From the NCBI GenBank assembly GCA_035556195.1, contig DATMFK010000061.1, positions 62,001 through 126,000 on the forward strand: a stretch of 64,000 nt of DNA, in the 5' to 3' direction. The stretch is from G016756615 sp035556195. GTDB lineage: Bacteria; Pseudomonadota; Alphaproteobacteria; Rhizobiales; Rhizobiaceae. Numbering within the stretch: the first letter of the stretch is position 1; every line of letters begins with the position of its first letter. A model generated the notes under the pieces. The model saw nothing but the letters and a program-made list of their open reading frames with translations, had not been told where the DNA came from and searched no databases. Below are positions 60,883-64,000 of this stretch, piece by piece. Position numbers and translations under genes: made by a program.

Positions 60883-61926
60883 ATGAACCTGCCACATCGA
60901 GATGCTCTGGATTTCCCCTTCTCCGAGCCGCCCGCACCGGGCGAAGTGCGCGAGGTTGTGCCAGGTATCCTTTGGGCACGCATTCCCCTGCCCTTCCGGC
61001 TCGATCACGTTAATGTCTATTTGATCGAAGACGACGGCGGCTGGGCCATTCTCGATACCGGCATCGCCCATGACAGCACCCGGGCCGCCTGGGAGATGCT
61101 CCTGTCGGGACCGCTCTCGGGCTGGCGATTCACCAAGGTCGTCATCACACACTTCCATCCGGACCATATCGGGCTCGCCGGCTGGCTCTGCGAGCGTTTC
61201 GGAGTGCCGCTGCTGACCAGCCAGACCAGTTATCTCGGCTGTATCAACATCTCCCTCGACCCGGGCGCTCTCGAAGCGCAGCATTATCGCGACTTCTACT
61301 TGCGGCACGGAATGACGAGCGAGACGGCGCAGTTGGTCAGCACGCAAGGCCATGGCTACCTGCGCATGGTGATGCCGCTGCCCCCGACTTTCCGACGGCT
61401 GGTGGGCGGAGACGAGCTTGTCCTCGGCGGACGACGGTTCCCGGTACTGTCCGGCGACGGGCACGCGCCCGAGCAGATAATGCTCTATGCGCCCGACGAC
61501 CGGCTCCTGCTGGCGGCCGACCAGGTCATCGCGAAGATCTCCCCCAATATCAGCGTCTGGGCGGTCGAGCCCGACGGGGACCCGCTGGGGCTTTACCTGC
61601 GTTCCCTGAAAGCGCTCGAGCGAGACCTGCCGGAAGACACGCTGGTCCTGCCGGGACACCAACTGCCCTTTCGCGGTCTGCACCGACGGTGCCGGGAACT
61701 TGCCGACCATCATGCCGTACGCTGCCGCCTGATCGCTGACGCCTGCAGTGCCGGGTCCAGGACGGTCGCGGATCTCGTCCCCGTCCTTTTCAAGCGCGAG
61801 CTGGACCCGCATCAACTGAGCTTTGCCTTCAGCGAAACGCACGCTCACGTGAACCACATGGTGCGCCGCGGGGAACTTGCCTGGCAGGACGAGGCCGGCA
61901 TGCACAGGCTCGTCTTGGCCAGGTAG
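60883..61926 (+). CDS. MBL-fold metallo-hydrolase
   Basis: The product has 347 residues from ATG 60883 (MNLPHRDALDFPFSEPPAPG). A TTG at 60859 with AAGGAAG in front is a good alternative. The metal motif is VVITHFHPDHIGLAG (HxHxDH); further ligands are in SGDGHAPEQIMLY, LLLAADQVIAKISPN and LPGHQLPFRG. A C-terminal winged-helix-like part (FKRELDPHQLSFAFSETHAHV) is typical of a group of beta-lactamase-like/LACTB2-type hydrolases. The substrate is unknown. Confidence 0.88.
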   Translation: MNLPHRDALDFPFSEPPAPGEVREVVPGILWARIPLPFRLDHVNVYLIEDDGGWAILDTGIAHDSTRAAWEMLLSGPLSGWRFTKVVITHFHPDHIGLAGWLCERFGVPLLTSQTSYLGCINISLDPGALEAQHYRDFYLRHGMTSETAQLVSTQGHGYLRMVMPLPPTFRRLVGGDELVLGGRRFPVLSGDGHAPEQIMLYAPDDRLLLAADQVIAKISPNISVWAVEPDGDPLGLYLRSLKALERDLPEDTLVLPGHQLPFRGLHRRCRELADHHAVRCRLIADACSAGSRTVADLVPVLFKRELDPHQLSFAFSETHAHVNHMVRRGELAWQDEAGMHRLVLAR

Positions 61927-62086
61927 AGCCCGCTCGAATGCGGCGCGTGTGGCGGAGCTCAGCTGGCCGTTCCCCCGCGCGGGCACCAGGCGGTAACCGC
62001 GCGGCGGGCGCCGAGCACGATGCTGTATTGATTCTTGGCTGGTGTGACCCCTTCGCCTCCCTGAGCAGGTGCGGAAGCGCCTTGGG

Positions 62087-63289
62087 TCAGGCCACGGCCA
62101 TCGCGGGCCGAGGCCGGACTCCTAGCATGATGATCCCGGCGGCCAGCAGGAGAACGAAGCTGGCCGAGGCGAACACGCCGCTCGCGCCGCTCAGGTCGAA
62201 CATCGCGCCGCCCGCAGCCGCGCCGATCGCGATGGCGAGCTGGATTGCCGCGACGATGAGGCCGCCCGCGCTTTCCGCTTGGTCGGGAACGGTGCGGGTG
62301 AGCCAGGTGGACCAGGCGACCGGCACGGCGCCGAAAGCCAGCCCCCACAGCGACACCATCACCGCATCCGCCATCGGCATGTTGCCTAGGCTGACGAGGG
62401 CGAGCCCGAGCAGGCCCATCAGGAGGGGCATCGTCAGCAGCGTCAGCCGCAGGCTCCGCTCGATCATCGTGCCGGCCAGGAGAGTGCCGATGAAATTGGC
62501 GATGCCAAACCCCAGAAGGATGGCGGATACCGCGCCGATCCCGACGCCGGTGACGGTCTCGAGGAAGGGGCGGATGTAAGTGAAGACGGCGAAGTGCCCC
62601 GTGAAGACCAGCATCACGGCGAGCATGCCAAGACCGACGCCCGGCCGCGCAAGCACTTCCGCAAGCGTCCGTAGTCGAGTGGAGCCGCTTGGCGCCATGC
62701 GAGGCAGCGTCAAAATCTGGGCAATGAGCGCCAGGACGGCGAGGCCCATGGCCATCAGGAAGACGCTCCGCCAGCCGGCGATCTCGCCGAGATAGCTGCC
62801 GACGGGCGCGGCAAGGATCGTTGCGGCGGAGACGCCGCTGAAGATCATCGACAAGGCCCTGGGCACGAGCGCCTCGGGCACGAGCCGCATGGCTATTGCC
62901 GCGGACATCGACCAGAACCCGCCGAGCGCGATGCCGAGAAGCACGCGCCCGACAAGCAGAAGCGGCAGGCTGGACGCGAAGGCGACCATGAGGTTGGCCC
63001 CCACCAGCAGAACCGAAAAGGCCAGAAGCACGCGCCGGCGATCGATGTTGCGCGTCGCGGCGGAGATCAGGAGGCTGGTCAGGAGCGCCACCACCGCGGT
63101 CGCGGTGACGGCCTGGCCCGCCATCCCTTCGGTGATGCCGAGATCCATCGCCATCGGCGTCAGCAGGCTGGCGGGCAGGAATTCCGCCGTCACCAGGCCG
63201 AACACGCCAAGCGTCATGGAGAAGACGGCGCCCCAGGCAGGCCGCGCTTCCGCCCGGTCGGCGCCCGACCATTGCAAGGTTTCACTCAT
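62087..63289 (-). CDS. MFS transporter, purine/sugar-efflux (NepI/SotB) type
   Basis: The product has 400 residues from ATG 63289 (MSETLQWSGADRAEARPAWG). The family's first helix (FSMTLGVFGLVTAEFLPASLLTPMA) with TAEFLP is diagnostic of the DHA1 NepI/AraJ-like exporters. LGIALGGFWSMSAAIAMRLVP is motif C-like. It is divergent from an AraC gene that is its probable regulator. Confidence 0.9.
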   Translation of the reverse strand: MSETLQWSGADRAEARPAWGAVFSMTLGVFGLVTAEFLPASLLTPMAMDLGITEGMAGQAVTATAVVALLTSLLISAATRNIDRRRVLLAFSVLLVGANLMVAFASSLPLLLVGRVLLGIALGGFWSMSAAIAMRLVPEALVPRALSMIFSGVSAATILAAPVGSYLGEIAGWRSVFLMAMGLAVLALIAQILTLPRMAPSGSTRLRTLAEVLARPGVGLGMLAVMLVFTGHFAVFTYIRPFLETVTGVGIGAVSAILLGFGIANFIGTLLAGTMIERSLRLTLLTMPLLMGLLGLALVSLGNMPMADAVMVSLWGLAFGAVPVAWSTWLTRTVPDQAESAGGLIVAAIQLAIAIGAAAGGAMFDLSGASGVFASASFVLLLAAGIIMLGVRPRPAMAVA

Positions 63290-63340
63290 CGGTAGGACCT
63301 TTCGCAAGACGTGGCATTTGCAGTGCGGCAGAAGTAGGAT

Positions 63341-63398
63341 GGACTTTTCGGACGCGCTATGTCATCGAATCCGGAATGCTTGACCGAAAGTCCGAAAA
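63341..63398. repeat. Inverted GTCCGAAAA pair in the MFS/AraC intergenic region
   Basis: GTCCGAAAA occurs on the minus strand at 63345-63353 and on the plus strand at 63390-63398. The second copy lies inside the first codons proposed for the AraC gene, so either the true start is further right or the site overlaps the coding region. It may be an operator pair. Confidence 0.35.
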
Positions 63399-64000
63399 TC
63401 GTTTGAAGGAGCCAGGCGGGCGCATTCCGGCCGACCTCGTGAGCGAGCTGTTCATGGGCATGCGCCTTGTCGGCCTGGACTATCGGCGCATCGAGATCTC
63501 GCCCCCTTTCGGACTGCGTTTCGGCACGGTGGAGGGGCGCGCACAATTTCACTTCGTCGCGCGTGGGCCGGTCTACCTGCGCGGGAGCGGCGAGGCCGTG
63601 CACGTCATGAACACCGGCGACGCCGTGCTTCTGCCCCGCGGGGGCGAGCACCATCTCGTCTCGGCGCCCGATCTCGTCGGGCGCGACGTCGCGTCCTTCC
63701 AGTCCAGCCCGCTGTGCCGCAATGTCAGCGCCATCAAATCCTGTTCAGGCGAAGCCTGCCCCTCTACGAATGTCCTCATCTTCAGCGGATGCATGGAGTT
63801 CGATCTCGGTGCCATGCATCCGCTCGTCGCGCTCATGCCCGAGGTGATGCTCGTCGGCACGTTGCTCGAGCGCTATCCCGAGATCCTGCCAATGCTGGAG
63901 GCGATGGAGCGTGAGGCGCGCGGCGACCGCGCAGGCTTTGCCGGCATCCTGGCCCGGCTTGCCGATGTCGTGTCGGCTTTTGTCGTCCGGGCCTGGGTGG
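63376..64000 (+). CDS. AraC-family regulator with cupin_6 sensor domain, 3' part outside window
   Basis: The frame is open from ATG 63376 to the window end (208 codons), with later starts possible. The visible part is the N-terminal cupin: LDYRRIEISPPFGLRFGTVE, then GEAVHVMNTGDAVLLPRGGEHHL, a Cys-containing loop (CRNVSAIKSCSGEAC) and FSGCMEFDLGAMHPLVALMP. This pattern is typical of the cupin_6 AraC group, which commonly controls an adjacent MFS or oxidoreductase gene. The DNA-binding half lies beyond the window. Confidence 0.82.
   Translation, partial: MLDRKSENRLKEPGGRIPADLVSELFMGMRLVGLDYRRIEISPPFGLRFGTVEGRAQFHFVARGPVYLRGSGEAVHVMNTGDAVLLPRGGEHHLVSAPDLVGRDVASFQSSPLCRNVSAIKSCSGEACPSTNVLIFSGCMEFDLGAMHPLVALMPEVMLVGTLLERYPEILPMLEAMEREARGDRAGFAGILARLADVVSAFVVRAWV

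Noticed and set aside
60513..61013. A 166-codon forward frame before the MBL hydrolase
   Set aside because: It runs out of frame into the hydrolase gene and its translation is basic and repetitive.
1..64000. tRNA, rRNA, CRISPR, intact insertion sequences and prophage genes
   Set aside because: No cloverleaf-like segments with T-loop GTTCRANNC in context, no regularly spaced repeats, and no transposase, integrase or phage structural proteins were seen on either strand.

Overview
The window looks like chromosomal DNA of an alphaproteobacterium of the Hyphomicrobiales (Phyllobacteriaceae/Rhizobiaceae type). The support is GC-rich codon use, a GTTC-N7-GTTC SOS box in front of dinB, a DUF982 protein, a Pho-box-controlled phnCDE operon, and an abundance of ABC/TRAP importers and AraC, TetR, GntR and Lrp regulators. 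The genus is inference. I see no rRNA, tRNA, CRISPR array, intact transposase or replication origin.

Left part (1-20 kb). A MarR/membrane-protein divergent pair with a nucleotidyltransferase-like gene comes first. Then come phnCDE behind a tandem double Pho box, a homodimeric PDH-E1/transketolase-like enzyme divergent from an Lrp/AsnC regulator, and recQ. An AraC regulator faces a run of five exported proteins (secreted, outer-membrane barrel, DUF2092, small secreted, lipoprotein esterase) plus a convergent DUF3617-like exported protein. An MFS exporter, SOS-controlled dinB and a second AraC regulator close this part.

Central part (20.3-41 kb). This is a large catabolic block of 17 enzyme, transport and regulator genes: indolepyruvate-type ferredoxin oxidoreductase, CoA-transferase, acyl-CoA dehydrogenase, enoyl-CoA hydratase, DUF1330, DapA-family aldolase, TetR regulator, CoA ligase, a complete Liv-type ABC importer, MaoC hydratase, two SDRs, FAD-linked 2-hydroxyacid dehydrogenase, shikimate-dehydrogenase-like protein and an MDR reductase. 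Four copies of one 18-bp inverted-repeat operator (ACTTRC-N6-RTMART) lie in the promoter regions, at about 26992, 35360, 37525 and 40944. Together they cover every transcription unit of the block, which argues for one TetR-type regulon for uptake and CoA-dependent degradation of an organic (perhaps aryl or branched) acid. The substrate cannot be read from sequence. Just beyond the last operator lies a gene fragment that is 82/83 identical in DNA to the end of the AraC gene at 19 kb.

Right part (41.5-64 kb). First come pcm, a GFA protein, DUF982 and an HcaT-like MFS. Next is an operon of an AhpD-like protein, an acyl-CoA-dehydrogenase-fold flavoprotein and an SsuABC-type importer, preceded by three 13-bp GGAAT-N3-ATTCC palindromes (possible sulfur scavenging). 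AlaX is translationally coupled to an APC permease. Then come a YjhX-family protein, a flavin monooxygenase, HxlR/GST and a chloroperoxidase-like hydrolase. A GntR-TRAP-RpiB operon has a perfect FadR-type operator. A TerC-family membrane protein follows with its ribosome binding site in a hairpin, then an MBL-fold hydrolase and an MFS/AraC divergent pair cut by the window end.
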